Positions 40,134-48,216 of a stretch of 64,000 bases of DNA are shown here, in pieces. A model generated the notes under the pieces. That model had not been told where the DNA came from. It made no database searches and saw only the letters and a list, made by a program, of their open reading frames with translations. Source of the DNA: an uncultured Aquimarina sp. Lineage in GTDB: Bacteria > Bacteroidota > Bacteroidia > Flavobacteriales > Flavobacteriaceae. Position 1 is the stretch's first letter; each line of letters begins with the position of its first letter. Position numbers and translations under genes: made by a program. Where the stretch lies: contig CANMLS010000010.1 of assembly GCA_947498785.1 (NCBI GenBank), positions 62,001 to 126,000 of the forward strand. The letters run 5' to 3'.

Positions 40134-40155
40134 ATCAAACCTTACATCAGATCAT

Positions 40156-40164
40156 AAAAGGACA
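40156..40164 (-). promoter_or_regulatory. TGTCCTTTT motif, site D
   Basis: The motif lies just after an intrinsic terminator and 43 bp upstream of the small terminase gene, consistent with a new transcript starting here. Confidence 0.45.
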
Positions 40165-40167
40165 TAA

Positions 40168-40195
40168 AAAAGCTCCATACAAATATGAAGCTTTT
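40168..40195 (-). terminator. Terminator downstream of 40222 gene
   Basis: AAAAGCT-x-CAT pairs with ATG-x-AGCTTTT around a 6-base loop, followed by a T-run on the minus strand. Confidence 0.65.
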
Positions 40196-40221
40196 TATCT
40201 TTATTATTGTATAATGATTTG

Positions 40222-40677
40222 TCAATCAACAATTTCTGCATCAGAAATATCATTATTTTTTTTTGTTTTTGTTTTTTTTCCAAAATAAAATGACAAACCA
40301 GAGACAACTATATAAGATACAGCAGATAATATCTGATTAGCATAATCTTTATTTCCAGAAGAAAGCAGCCAAATAATAAATCCCCCTATAAGAAGAAGAA
40401 GAACCACAATGGCAGTACAAATCATTATAAAATTCTTTCTATCATCTCCTGGCTTTTTTAATAAAAGTTCTCTTTGGATATCCATTGACTTATTAGCCAA
40501 TTTAAAATCTTTATCCAAACTTTCATTTTCAAATTCAATCTTCTGAGCATCTATTTCAGCATTCTTATACTGAATTTCTAAATATTGAGATGCGAGTGCC
40601 AATTCATCTCCCGCTTTATTATCATTAGATGGTGTTTTTTGAGATGAAGATCGTTTCTTATTGTAGTTTCCTGACAT
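40222..40677 (-). CDS. Membrane protein, unknown (head-terminase gap)
   Basis: The 151-residue protein has an acidic helical N-terminal half and two transmembrane helices (FIMICTAIVVLLLLIGGFII and QILSAVSYIVVSGLSFYFG). A Lys-rich segment and acidic tail follow. It starts immediately after the stop of the broken small gene at 40678. The role is unknown. Superinfection exclusion or assembly are possible, but nothing in the sequence decides. Confidence 0.6.
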   Translation of the reverse strand: MSGNYNKKRSSSQKTPSNDNKAGDELALASQYLEIQYKNAEIDAQKIEFENESLDKDFKLANKSMDIQRELLLKKPGDDRKNFIMICTAIVVLLLLIGGFIIWLLSSGNKDYANQILSAVSYIVVSGLSFYFGKKTKTKKNNDISDAEIVD

Positions 40678-40883
40678 TTATTTGTATTCGATAACAAATT
40701 TACCAAGATGATTACTTCCTAGCTTTGGAGGAACAAACGAGGTTTTTTCAATTGAAGATCTATTATTCTTAACCGTATTAACAAACTTTTTAGCACTTAC
40801 CACTCTACGCTTGTCATTGGTAACTGAAAGTCCTTTTCCTAAAGAATAAGTCCTTTTCCTAAAGAATAAGTTCTTGAGCTCAT
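40678..40883 (-). pseudogene. Small phage gene broken by a 20-bp tandem duplication
   Basis: From ATG at 40883 the frame reads MSSRTYSLGKGL and then hits TAG after 14 codons, because the 20-bp unit at 40831-40870 is present twice. Removing one copy restores a 61-residue frame (continuing SVTNDKRRVVSAKKF to VIEYK) that ends exactly where the next gene begins (TAA then ATG). The repaired protein is basic and has no recognised family. Without the duplication it looks like a genuine small gene. Confidence 0.7.
40831..40870. repeat. 20-bp tandem duplication
   Basis: TCCTTTTCCTAAAGAATAAG is repeated exactly twice, head to tail. It falls inside the coding frame of the 61-codon gene described at 40678-40883. 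Confidence 0.95.
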
Positions 40884-41044
40884 AACTTATTGTTGTTATT
40901 ATTGTTGTAGATCACAATTATACAAAATAAAATGTTCATTCATTGAATATTTTAACACTTATTAATATAGTAAGCAAACATTAAGCCAAAACCTATTCAA
41001 CAAATAAGCGAAATCTAAATATAGCAAAATTATTACAACTATAT

Positions 41045-41154
41045 TTGTCATGTCACATCTTACAGCAATACAGTCAAAATTTTATCCAGACGGGCAACCG
41101 TAAGGTTAAAGCTGTATTGCTTTTTGTAGATGTGACAATTGACAACCCGTCTGG
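41045..41154. ncRNA. Pseudoknot-capable structured element
   Basis: Stem 1 pairs TTGTCA+TGTCACATCT (41045-41060) with AGATGTGACA and TGACAA (41128-41145), and GCAATACAG (41065-41073) with CTGTATTGC (41112-41120). Its loop contains CCAGACGGG (41086-41094), exactly complementary to CCCGTCTGG (41146-41154) directly after stem 1, so the two stems form an H-type pseudoknot. A 4-bp hairpin AACC/GGTT with a GTAA loop (a GNRA tetraloop if the plus strand is read) sits in the loop. No protein frame fits here. It could instead be a DNA-level site such as a packaging or replication signal. Confidence 0.55.
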
Positions 41155-41160
41155 TTTAAA

Positions 41161-41979
41161 TTATATAGGATAATTCGAGGTTAGTACTTCAATTTTTCTT
41201 TTCCTTTTGGTAATCTTAGATCCATTACCAACACTCAAAGGTTTATCTATTGCTCTGGTGTATAAACGATATTTATCGATATACTCATTCAAGATTTCAC
41301 TTGGATATGTGCTCAACAAAAATTTTCCTTTCATACTAACTAATGCGTCTAAATCTCTTCTAAAATGTTCATGAGTATATCCTCAATAATGCCCTTGGTT
41401 AGAATCGATATAAGGAGGGTCTGCATACACAAAAGTATCACCAGAATCTCTACTCATAATCACCTTACTTGCTTCATTACATTCTACCTGAGCATTACGC
41501 AATCTATCGGCAAGCTCTTCTTTAAACGCCTCTACCTTATTTGCTATGGTATGCGCTCTTTTTTCTCTGTCATATCCCCAATTTCCAATCTTACAACTAA
41601 ATCCTTGGTTAGTAACTACCCAGAAAGCCCAAGCTCTAATAGTACGATCAAATAAATGAGGTAACTTATAAATCACTAAAGCCTGTTTATAGGTTTCTCT
41701 ACTATGTAATGTTACCTCGATCTTTTCTCTAAGATTAAAAAAATCATGCTTTAGAACTTCATAAAAATTGGTAATGTTTCCATTTACATCGTTAATCACC
41801 TCACATTTTACAGGAGGTTTTGACCAGAAGACGGCTCCTCCTCCAAAAAATGGTTCTACATAAATTTTATGCTCAGGAATTAAAGGAAGAATATGCTTTA
41901 GCATAGATTGTTTTCCACCATAATAACTGATAGGAGTTTTAACTTTTGTAAGCCCTGGAAAAACTGTCACATCTTTCAT
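41161..41979 (-). pseudogene. D12-class N6-adenine methylase with in-frame TGA
   Basis: The frame starts with TPISYYGGKQSMLKHIL and continues with the SAM motif VEPFFGGGAVFW and the catalytic motif YADPPYIDSNQGHY. A TGA at 41383-41385 then interrupts it. The same frame reads on for 73 codons to TAA at 41161 (GYTHEHFRRDLDAL, then KGKFLLSTYPSEI), which is the normal C-terminal part of this Dam-like family. A Gly codon GGA at the TGA would match relatives with GHYGGYT. The 198-residue product lacks the last quarter and is probably inactive. A recent nonsense change or sequencing error is likelier than recoding. Confidence 0.75.
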
Positions 41980-41991
41980 AAATAATTTGTT

Positions 41992-42723
41992 TTACTCGTT
42001 AATAATTAATTCACTTATTTTTTCTATTTCAATATTGATTTGTGTGATTTTCTTTGTTTTTGAATCAATTTTTGATTGTAGTGCCAATCTCTTTTCTTTT
42101 GGAGTACCAGGTAGTTCTGATTGTAATTTATCCAGTGTTTTTTGTCGTTTGCTTCTGGACTGATACAGACGTTGTCTGGTTTTAAATAATTCCAGATTAG
42201 ACAAATTGCTAAAATCACGTCCTGTAGGCATTATTTGCTTATGTTCTATATAATAATCCAACTCCTTCCAAATACTATCGATAAGGCTCGTTAAATTCAT
42301 AATCTTAACAATGATCTCTAAGGCTTTCTCTTCCTCATCTTCTGGTAATGAATTCAATGTTTTTTTAAGCTCCCAACGCTCATAGTATGCTTTATTCTTT
42401 TGAGCAAATCGATCACGCAATTTTGCGTCAGGTAACATTGCCATGGTGATCCTAGTATTTGCTTTTTTTAAACTGGAGGTTTTTAAGTTTTCGGCATGTT
42501 CTGTGGTAGTAATCTTAGACGCAACTTTTACAGGTTTAGACACCATTTCTATAGTCTTATTCCTATACTTATTTAATTCATATTTGAGCGCTGCTAAATT
42601 GCGTTGAGTATCCTTACTATTTTTCAATCTTAAATACATTCTTTTATTACCACCACATGAAAGACGAAGCAACTCCAAACCTTCAACATAACTACCTTTA
42701 TTTATAAACCATTGTTCAATCAT
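41992..42723 (-). CDS. Helical phage protein, unknown
   Basis: The 243-residue protein is highly charged and almost all helical, with coiled-coil potential in residues 150-243. It is encoded downstream of head genes and upstream of the broken Dam gene. No family recognised. It might be a scaffold or head completion factor, but this is position-based only. Confidence 0.55.
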   Translation of the reverse strand: MIEQWFINKGSYVEGLELLRLSCGGNKRMYLRLKNSKDTQRNLAALKYELNKYRNKTIEMVSKPVKVASKITTTEHAENLKTSSLKKANTRITMAMLPDAKLRDRFAQKNKAYYERWELKKTLNSLPEDEEEKALEIIVKIMNLTSLIDSIWKELDYYIEHKQIMPTGRDFSNLSNLELFKTRQRLYQSRSKRQKTLDKLQSELPGTPKEKRLALQSKIDSKTKKITQINIEIEKISELIINE

Positions 42724-42754
42724 ATATCAAAAATCTAACTATACTATATGGAGT

Positions 42755-42763
42755 AAAAGGACA
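42755..42763 (-). promoter_or_regulatory. TGTCCTTTT motif, site E
   Basis: The motif follows the T-run of the terminator at 42770-42798 directly and lies 32 bp upstream of the 42723 start, the same distance as at sites B and C. Confidence 0.45.
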
Positions 42764-42769
42764 TTAAAA

Positions 42770-42798
42770 AAACCCTCCTTGTAATTGAAAGAGGGTTT
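42770..42798 (-). terminator. Terminator downstream of 42829 gene
   Basis: AAACCCTC/GAGGGTTT closes a 13-base loop and is followed by T residues on the minus strand. It ends the head-gene transcript before motif site E. Confidence 0.65.
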
Positions 42799-42828
42799 CA
42801 CATTAAAATGGCTCAAAAAAAAGAAAAA

Positions 42829-43125
42829 TCACAACTCTTTTATTTTCTTGGAATCTGGTTTTGATGCTTTTAGAATTTCGATCTCTTCAGGACTTGTGGC
42901 TTTTTGTATAAGGCTCAATATGGTATCTACTTTCTCTTTAGAAAGTAAAGCTTCAGCTCCTGATATGGGTTTGATATATGGAAAGTTTATATCCTTATAC
43001 CATTCCAGTGCTTGTTCGTTGGTGTATGGCTTGGTAAGATCGATCTTACCAAGCCTAGGGTTAATGTAGGCCTTGGGGGCACCTACAACTTCAAAACAAA
43101 TATTATGGGGTTGCGACTGGAGCAT
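42829..43125 (-). CDS. Small hypothetical phage protein
   Basis: The 98-residue protein starts from ATG 43125, overlapping the preceding gene by 23 bases (a GTG one codon upstream is also in frame). It has an N-terminal beta-rich segment and a helical C-terminus (SKEKVDTILSLIQKATS). Encoded after the tail-tube-like gene. Function unknown. Confidence 0.55.
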   Translation of the reverse strand: MLQSQPHNICFEVVGAPKAYINPRLGKIDLTKPYTNEQALEWYKDINFPYIKPISGAEALLSKEKVDTILSLIQKATSPEEIEILKASKPDSKKIKEL

Positions 43126-43684
43126 CACTTATAAGTGTTATGTTACCTTCATATATTGGAGCTACTCTTCCTGAAGAATCGCTGATGATATATTGTATAC
43201 CATTATCGTCGTCGGGTCCCTTTCCACTTGTAGCATCTCCAGTTTCCATATAGGCAGGAGACTTTACAGAACCTATAACTCTATAACGACCAGTATTTTC
43301 AAGAACAATCATAACCATAGGGACATTCCTATATATATCTAAAAACCCTAAATTACCAGCATTATTATTAGCCATAAAGAATTCAAACATATTCTTTGCT
43401 TTCTTATTCCCTTTATTTCCACCTAGTCCATTCTTTACTTCGCCCGTCTCAGTCTGCACTGTCATTTGGAAAAAGCCACGATCGGTTTTAAATACAATAT
43501 CATCACTAAGAACAACAGCCTTATCCAAGGCAAACCCTGCTTCTCCGATTTTTAATCTCTCTGGAAAGGTTTCAATATCATAAACCGAACTGGCAAATAC
43601 CTGGGTTTCACTTACTCCCGATGCAATATCCTCATTCACATATTGCCGAAGGTTTTCTATTGGTAAATCTTTAAACTCACTCAT
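43103..43684 (-). CDS. Putative tail tube or head-tail protein
   Basis: The 193-residue protein is beta-rich with Gly/Asn turns (GEVKNGLGGNKGNKKAKN). Size and location downstream of the capsid gene fit a major tail tube subunit, but the fold cannot be confirmed from sequence alone. A head decoration protein is an alternative. No recognised motif. Confidence 0.5.
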   Translation of the reverse strand: MSEFKDLPIENLRQYVNEDIASGVSETQVFASSVYDIETFPERLKIGEAGFALDKAVVLSDDIVFKTDRGFFQMTVQTETGEVKNGLGGNKGNKKAKNMFEFFMANNNAGNLGFLDIYRNVPMVMIVLENTGRYRVIGSVKSPAYMETGDATSGKGPDDDNGIQYIISDSSGRVAPIYEGNITLISDAPVATP

Positions 43685-43686
43685 AA

Positions 43687-44151
43687 TTAATCGTTGAATA
43701 TTTGTTCTACATAAGCGCTATTACCAAAAACAAGCTGCTCCATAGCTTCACTGTCTTGTAACCACTCTTCTTTTGTTTTTATCTGATTGTTGAATCTGAA
43801 TTTCTCTGGAGCAAAACTTGAAAACACGTACTTTCGAGCTTGATCATCTTCATAGTACTTTTTAATTTCTACAGTAAACGGTGGTGAACTATTAGATCCA
43901 GAATGTGTAACCACAAAAGATGGACTTATAGTTTCTGTATTCTGTGAAGTATTATGACCAATATTATCATTTTCAATATTCACATCGGTTTTAACATCAG
44001 GATTATTTTCAATTTCCTGAGTATCAGAATTCTCAATCTCTTGTGTTTTCTTAACTTTTGAAACTGCTTTTTTTAGTTCATTGTAAGCTAAAGAATCGGC
44101 ATTTTCTATACCGAGTTCTTTAGCTACAACTAATAATTCTTCTTTATTCAT
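43687..44151 (-). CDS. Phage protein with N-terminal HeH/SAP-like helix pair
   Basis: The 154-residue protein begins NKEELLVVAKELGIENADSL, a short helix-extended-helix module like those of SAP/HeH or Rho-N domains often found in phage head proteins. An Asn/Thr/Asp-rich linker follows, then a compact C-terminal domain (PPFTVEIKKYYEDDQARKY). It lies 4 bp after the capsid gene, so it may join head completion or tail connection. Confidence 0.6.
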   Translation of the reverse strand: MNKEELLVVAKELGIENADSLAYNELKKAVSKVKKTQEIENSDTQEIENNPDVKTDVNIENDNIGHNTSQNTETISPSFVVTHSGSNSSPPFTVEIKKYYEDDQARKYVFSSFAPEKFRFNNQIKTKEEWLQDSEAMEQLVFGNSAYVEQIFND

Positions 44152-44155
44152 AATA

Positions 44156-45202
44156 TTACAAATTTGGAATCCCTGGAGAAGTTATTTTAGTGTATTCTTG
44201 TGGATAATACAGTTTGTTCAGTTCAGCGTCACCTAGACCTCGCTCTGTAAAAAGAGTCCCATTACTAGATCCTACAATAACCAATTCATTGATACCAAAA
44301 TCATAACCTAATGTGAATTCACCCATAACGTGTAATTCATAATGAAATTTCTGGATATCAGTAATGGTAGCAGGGTTCTGGATGACATCGGTAAGTCGCA
44401 TTAGATTTCGGTTTACCCACGTAACAAAAACGTTATCACTCAAACCATTAAGTTTAACTATTTTTTTACCCAGTAATGGAGAATACATAAAATCATCTTT
44501 TTTGAATCCTGTATTCTGACTGTGGTTCTCAATATGATGTTCTTTTAGTCTCACATAGGTTCTATGAGATACACAAATAGCTTCCATTAAGCTCACGTAA
44601 TCTTTAGGTATACCCTTCTCCCATTCCTTTAAAACATCCCTAACATTAATATCGGTAATAACGTCAATCGGGATTTTATAATAAGGGTTTTCTGTATTAG
44701 AAGCATTCCTTGCCAAAGTTGTATTCAAACCATCCATTGAGAATCCAAAAACTGGAGGGTCCGCTAAAGCTTGAGCAGGATCATCAATACCATTCATAGA
44801 TAAAAATTCAACATCAGATATAATCTTTTCTGAAAGCATAGTCTTCATAATATGCTGAGAAATAGACTTATCTTTTAATTCTTTTCCTTCATCATACTTC
44901 TGCTCAATCCAAGAACCTAATACTTCCGTAGGTTTAATAATAAAATTCACCTTTTGGTGATAATCCTTACTTAATTTCCCTCTTAACTGAACATCACCCA
45001 TTGGTGTCCATTTAGAGCTAAAAGCCTGAACGACATTGCCCATTAACCCATTAACTGTAGCGTATTGACCTCTAATCTTAGGAACAAGTCGGGCATACTT
45101 GTTTAAGGTGATTTCTTTTCCTAAAATAGCAGAATTTAAAATCTTAGGATTTTGTTTTACAAAACGTTCCGTTTCGTTTTTAATTTGATTAATGTCTATC
45201 AT
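44156..45202 (-). CDS. Major capsid protein
   Basis: The 348-residue protein follows the protease-scaffold gene by 2 bp, as major capsid genes normally do. An extended N-terminal arm, an E-loop-like segment with QVKLRG-type charged strands (actual: DVQLRGKLSKDYHQKVNF) and a C-terminal beta region are compatible with an HK97-fold. No close family recognised. Assignment rests on size, position and the adjacent head protease. Confidence 0.75.
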   Translation of the reverse strand: MIDINQIKNETERFVKQNPKILNSAILGKEITLNKYARLVPKIRGQYATVNGLMGNVVQAFSSKWTPMGDVQLRGKLSKDYHQKVNFIIKPTEVLGSWIEQKYDEGKELKDKSISQHIMKTMLSEKIISDVEFLSMNGIDDPAQALADPPVFGFSMDGLNTTLARNASNTENPYYKIPIDVITDINVRDVLKEWEKGIPKDYVSLMEAICVSHRTYVRLKEHHIENHSQNTGFKKDDFMYSPLLGKKIVKLNGLSDNVFVTWVNRNLMRLTDVIQNPATITDIQKFHYELHVMGEFTLGYDFGINELVIVGSSNGTLFTERGLGDAELNKLYYPQEYTKITSPGIPNL

Positions 45203-45204
45203 AA

Positions 45205-46533
45205 TTATAAACTTTTATATAGTTGATTATGACCATCGTCAGAATTAACGATAGAGTCTTGTTCCTCTGGATTTCTGTCCCCACCAGAAATAACCGTAGT
45301 TCCCATTGCACCAGGTTGAGCTCCGTATTCTTTTACTTTTTCGCCAAGTAACTTAACAGACGCTTCAGTATCTTCTCCAGCTTTTAACTCAGCAGTAGTC
45401 AATGCGTCAGTTACAGCAGTTTTTAGTGTCGTTAATTTTGATTCTGAATCGTTAAGCTTTGTTTTATTTTCATCTGCCTGTGTCTGAATTGCAGCTAAAG
45501 CATCACTATGACCTTCAAGCTTTTGTTCTAAGTCATCTAATTGGGCTTCAGTAAGAAATACCCCTTTCTTACCTGATAGAATTTTAGAAGACAACTGAAG
45601 GTCTTCCTGACCAATAACAGCTGCTATCTGGTCAAACTTTTTATTTTCTTTTGACATATCTTGATTATTATGATTTTGATTGTTTTGTTCTGCGAGTTCA
45701 AAAATTCTATCAATCGCACTTTGTTTATCACCAATGGCATCTATTAAGCCAAGTTCTTTGGCTTGATTGATATCTGAAGTATGATGACCATTAAGGTTTT
45801 CCTTTTTAACTTTTGGCCGATATTCTAAGACATGATTGTGAAATACTTCATTAATAGGATCTAACTCTTCTTTAATAAGAGTAGTTAAATCACCGTCTTT
45901 AGCTTTTCTAAATGCATTATTTTTATGTGTTGATTTAGAGGCATATACCTCTATAACCTTGGCTCCTAATTTTTCGTAGTAACCATCCAAATCAAGATAC
46001 TTAATCATTGTGCCGATACTTCCTATACAATCGGCATTTTCATTTGCGATTATCTCTTTTGATCCAGAAGCCAAATAAAATGCTGCACTACAAATCATCC
46101 CATCGGTATATGAAACTACTGGCTTATTATAGTTATGAATAAATTTTGCAAATTCACCTGTACCTGAAACCTGACCTCCTCCTGAATCGAAATCGAGTAG
46201 AACACCAACAATAGAATCATCCTTAGACCATTTATTCATTCTTGACATCATTGCTTTTGTTCCACTAGGCCCACAAAGTTGTGAGTATTTTAGAATAGGG
46301 CCTTTAATACTTAAGACAGCTACATATTTAATATCTTCTTCTTCGGGTGCTTCTGATGCTATACCATTTGCTGTGATATAATTAAAGGCAACAGGACTTG
46401 TTATATCCGCTTTAGGTAACTCTCCTTTTTGAAGAATACCTATTAGATATGGTGCTAAAGAATTAGCAAACTCATCCGTTATCATCCATTTCCCGCCTAA
46501 TAAAGAGTGAAGGTTGTTTACATTGTTGTTCAT
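45205..46533 (-). CDS. S49/ClpP-fold head maturation protease fused to scaffold
   Basis: The 442-residue protein has an S49/SppA-like protease domain (residues about 65-270): LLDFDSGGGQVSG oxyanion region and the catalytic Ser segment DGMICSAAFYLAS, followed by DCIGSIGTM. A C-terminal coiled-coil of about 150 residues (LEQKLEGHSDALAAIQTQAD) is typical of a scaffold. Head proteases of this type mature the capsid and are removed. It sits directly upstream of the capsid gene. Confidence 0.85.
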   Translation of the reverse strand: MNNNVNNLHSLLGGKWMITDEFANSLAPYLIGILQKGELPKADITSPVAFNYITANGIASEAPEEEDIKYVAVLSIKGPILKYSQLCGPSGTKAMMSRMNKWSKDDSIVGVLLDFDSGGGQVSGTGEFAKFIHNYNKPVVSYTDGMICSAAFYLASGSKEIIANENADCIGSIGTMIKYLDLDGYYEKLGAKVIEVYASKSTHKNNAFRKAKDGDLTTLIKEELDPINEVFHNHVLEYRPKVKKENLNGHHTSDINQAKELGLIDAIGDKQSAIDRIFELAEQNNQNHNNQDMSKENKKFDQIAAVIGQEDLQLSSKILSGKKGVFLTEAQLDDLEQKLEGHSDALAAIQTQADENKTKLNDSESKLTTLKTAVTDALTTAELKAGEDTEASVKLLGEKVKEYGAQPGAMGTTVISGGDRNPEEQDSIVNSDDGHNQLYKSL

Positions 46534-46535
46534 TT

Positions 46536-46566
46536 ATATTGTACCTAGAATTATCAAGTACAATAT
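46536..46566. promoter_or_regulatory. Inverted repeat before the head protease start
   Basis: ATATTGTAC and GTACAATAT make a perfect 9-bp dyad with a 13-base centre, 3 bases upstream of the start codon. Confidence 0.5.
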
Positions 46567-46587
46567 TATGACTGGTTTATCCTTATA

Positions 46588-46596
46588 AAAAGGACA
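46588..46596 (-). promoter_or_regulatory. TGTCCTTTT motif, site F
   Basis: The motif directly follows the TAG stop of the 46597 gene and is 55 bp upstream of the protease start. The bases after it can form a small TCCTT/AAGGA hairpin. Confidence 0.45.
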
Positions 46597-47112
46597 CTAA
46601 AGCGAACTCGCAAGCCATGAAGCTAAACGTGATGGGCTATAAAAATCTGCGGTATTAATAAGCTTACAACTATGATAAGTATCGCCTTTTACTGTGATCT
46701 CATGTCCTATTAATTGAATATTATCAGGGGATTCAACATCCTTATAAGTAAAACTTAAGGGTTGGTTTCTATTGCCATATACATGAATCGTATCCCCCGT
46801 AGTTTCTAAACAAGGTATTACCAAACCATTATCATAAGAGTCTAGCATTTTTCTAATCTCCTCATTTTGCTCGTTTATTTGTAAGGTGATTTTATGAGAC
46901 CAACTAACTCCTGATGTACTTTCTTTTTCACCAGAGCTTATTCTTACATTTTCTGGTAATACAGATACCTTTAGATACTCCTTAGAAAACTCTAATCCCG
47001 AAGATGAATTTTTAAGAGCTTCACTTAAAGAAAAAGGAGTATTATTACTAAATAAAAAATGAACAGTTCTTATGCTCTTTATAAATGGATTATTATTTGA
47101 AATTTTCATATT
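46597..47112 (-). CDS. Hypothetical phage protein before head module
   Basis: I use ATG 47112 (MKISNNNPFIKSIRTVHF), giving 171 residues. A TTG 22 codons upstream (47178) is also in frame and would overlap a direct repeat. The protein is beta-rich with no recognised domain. It lies between the 47242 gene and the protease gene. Confidence 0.5.
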   Translation of the reverse strand, partial: NMKISNNNPFIKSIRTVHFLFSNNTPFSLSEALKNSSSGLEFSKEYLKVSVLPENVRISSGEKESTSGVSWSHKITLQINEQNEEIRKMLDSYDNGLVIPCLETTGDTIHVYGNRNQPLSFTYKDVESPDNIQLIGHEITVKGDTYHSCKLINTADFYSPSRLASWLASSL

Positions 47113-47173
47113 TACTTCATTATTTATTTTAGCAAAATTTTTATATATTTTCTTGACTTGTACATTTTCATCA

Positions 47174-47208
47174 GACAAATCCGTGTGTTTTTATGGACAA
47201 ATCCGTGT
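47174..47208. repeat. 13-bp direct repeats near a phage gene start
   Basis: GACAAATCCGTGT occurs at 47174-47186 and 47196-47208, spaced 22 bp (two helical turns), upstream of the 47112 start. This arrangement suits a protein-binding site. Confidence 0.55.
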
Positions 47209-47241
47209 ATGGTTTTAACTAAATATTAACGCATATAAAAT

Positions 47242-47715
47242 CTATAAATAAGCCCCAAAATCAATCTTCCTTTTATTCGTTTTTTTATAAGAACATTTTC
47301 GCTTATAATCTCTGTATAGGGATTCAAAATTTATATCACCTTCACCAATACCCATTTCATATAAAGACTGTATCATGGTATCGAATGCATTTTGATTTTC
47401 AATTTTTCGCATCATATCAATATGAAAGAATAATATTTTACGAAAGATTTCATCTACTCCTTTATTAATGTACACGGCGTCTGACCACTCCATACAATCC
47501 CCGATAGTTTTTAATTGCCTAGGAAGTAGATTAATCGAATAAGTAGAATCACATTTAATAACTTCTTCCTTGCGAAAGCCTTTCTTAAAAACACTGATGA
47601 TTAACTTACCTAAAAAATCATTTTGTGAAAACTCATATTGCTTGCCAAAACTATACTCTAGATATTTTTTTACATGAAGTGATACTGGTATTTCCTTAGT
47701 GATGTACTTACTCAT
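47242..47715 (-). CDS. Hypothetical phage protein downstream of the TGTAAC array
   Basis: The 157-residue basic protein is mixed alpha/beta (RQLKTIGDCMEWSDAVY) without an identifiable motif. It is the first gene after the iteron-like block, so its promoter probably lies within or beside that block, and it might bind the array. That link is inference. A compact RKCSYKKTNKRK C-terminal stretch is strongly positive. Confidence 0.55.
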   Translation of the reverse strand: MSKYITKEIPVSLHVKKYLEYSFGKQYEFSQNDFLGKLIISVFKKGFRKEEVIKCDSTYSINLLPRQLKTIGDCMEWSDAVYINKGVDEIFRKILFFHIDMMRKIENQNAFDTMIQSLYEMGIGEGDINFESLYRDYKRKCSYKKTNKRKIDFGAYL

Positions 47716-48216
47716 TTTTACTTCTTGTTTTCTTACGTAAAAATAAGGTTTTTCTATTTATTAATAAGTTTTGTTTATTAAAATTTATATAGCAATAGTT
47801 TAAATCTATACATAAATACTATATCTATTCATCAAGTATAAAAATGTAACCGTTCCGGTGTAACTGGGTTTGTATATTTCTGTAACCTTGTAACCTTTCT
47901 AAGAAACAACACATAAAATGCTGATTAAAAATGAATTACAAGGTTACATTTTTATTTCTTTATCCTGTAACTATCAGTTTTTAATAAAAATCCATTTGTA
48001 ACCGGAGTTTATATATTGTTATTAGTTACATTTTTTTTGTAACCTTTAAAGTTAAGTTACAAAAGACAATAATAATTTGTAACCATATAAATTTCTTATT
48101 TACAGCATTTTAAATGAAAATTTCATTAAAGGTTACAAGGTTACAGATTTTTATAAATTGTAGATATAGAGGGGGAGGGAGAAAAAACAGAGAATCTGTC
48201 GGAAAAAAAGAATAGG
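47716..48216. promoter_or_regulatory. Gene-free block with 13 TGTAAC boxes (iteron-like)
   Basis: Between 47845 and 48145 TGTAAC occurs at 47845, 47859, 47881, 47889, 47966, 47997, 48038 and 48078. Its complement GTTACA is at 47943, 48025, 48056, 48132 and 48140. A doubled box TGTAACCTTGTAACC (47881) recurs exactly inverted at 48131-48145 and nearly at 47936-47948. The density is far above chance for a 6-mer in AT-rich DNA. It may be a replication origin or an operator array, and I see no reading frame in it. Confidence 0.65.

Noticed and set aside
41045..41154. Self-cleaving (HDV-like) ribozyme
   Set aside because: The nested order of paired segments resembles HDV at first sight. Stem 1 is much too long, no P4 is present, and the conserved cleavage-site features are absent.
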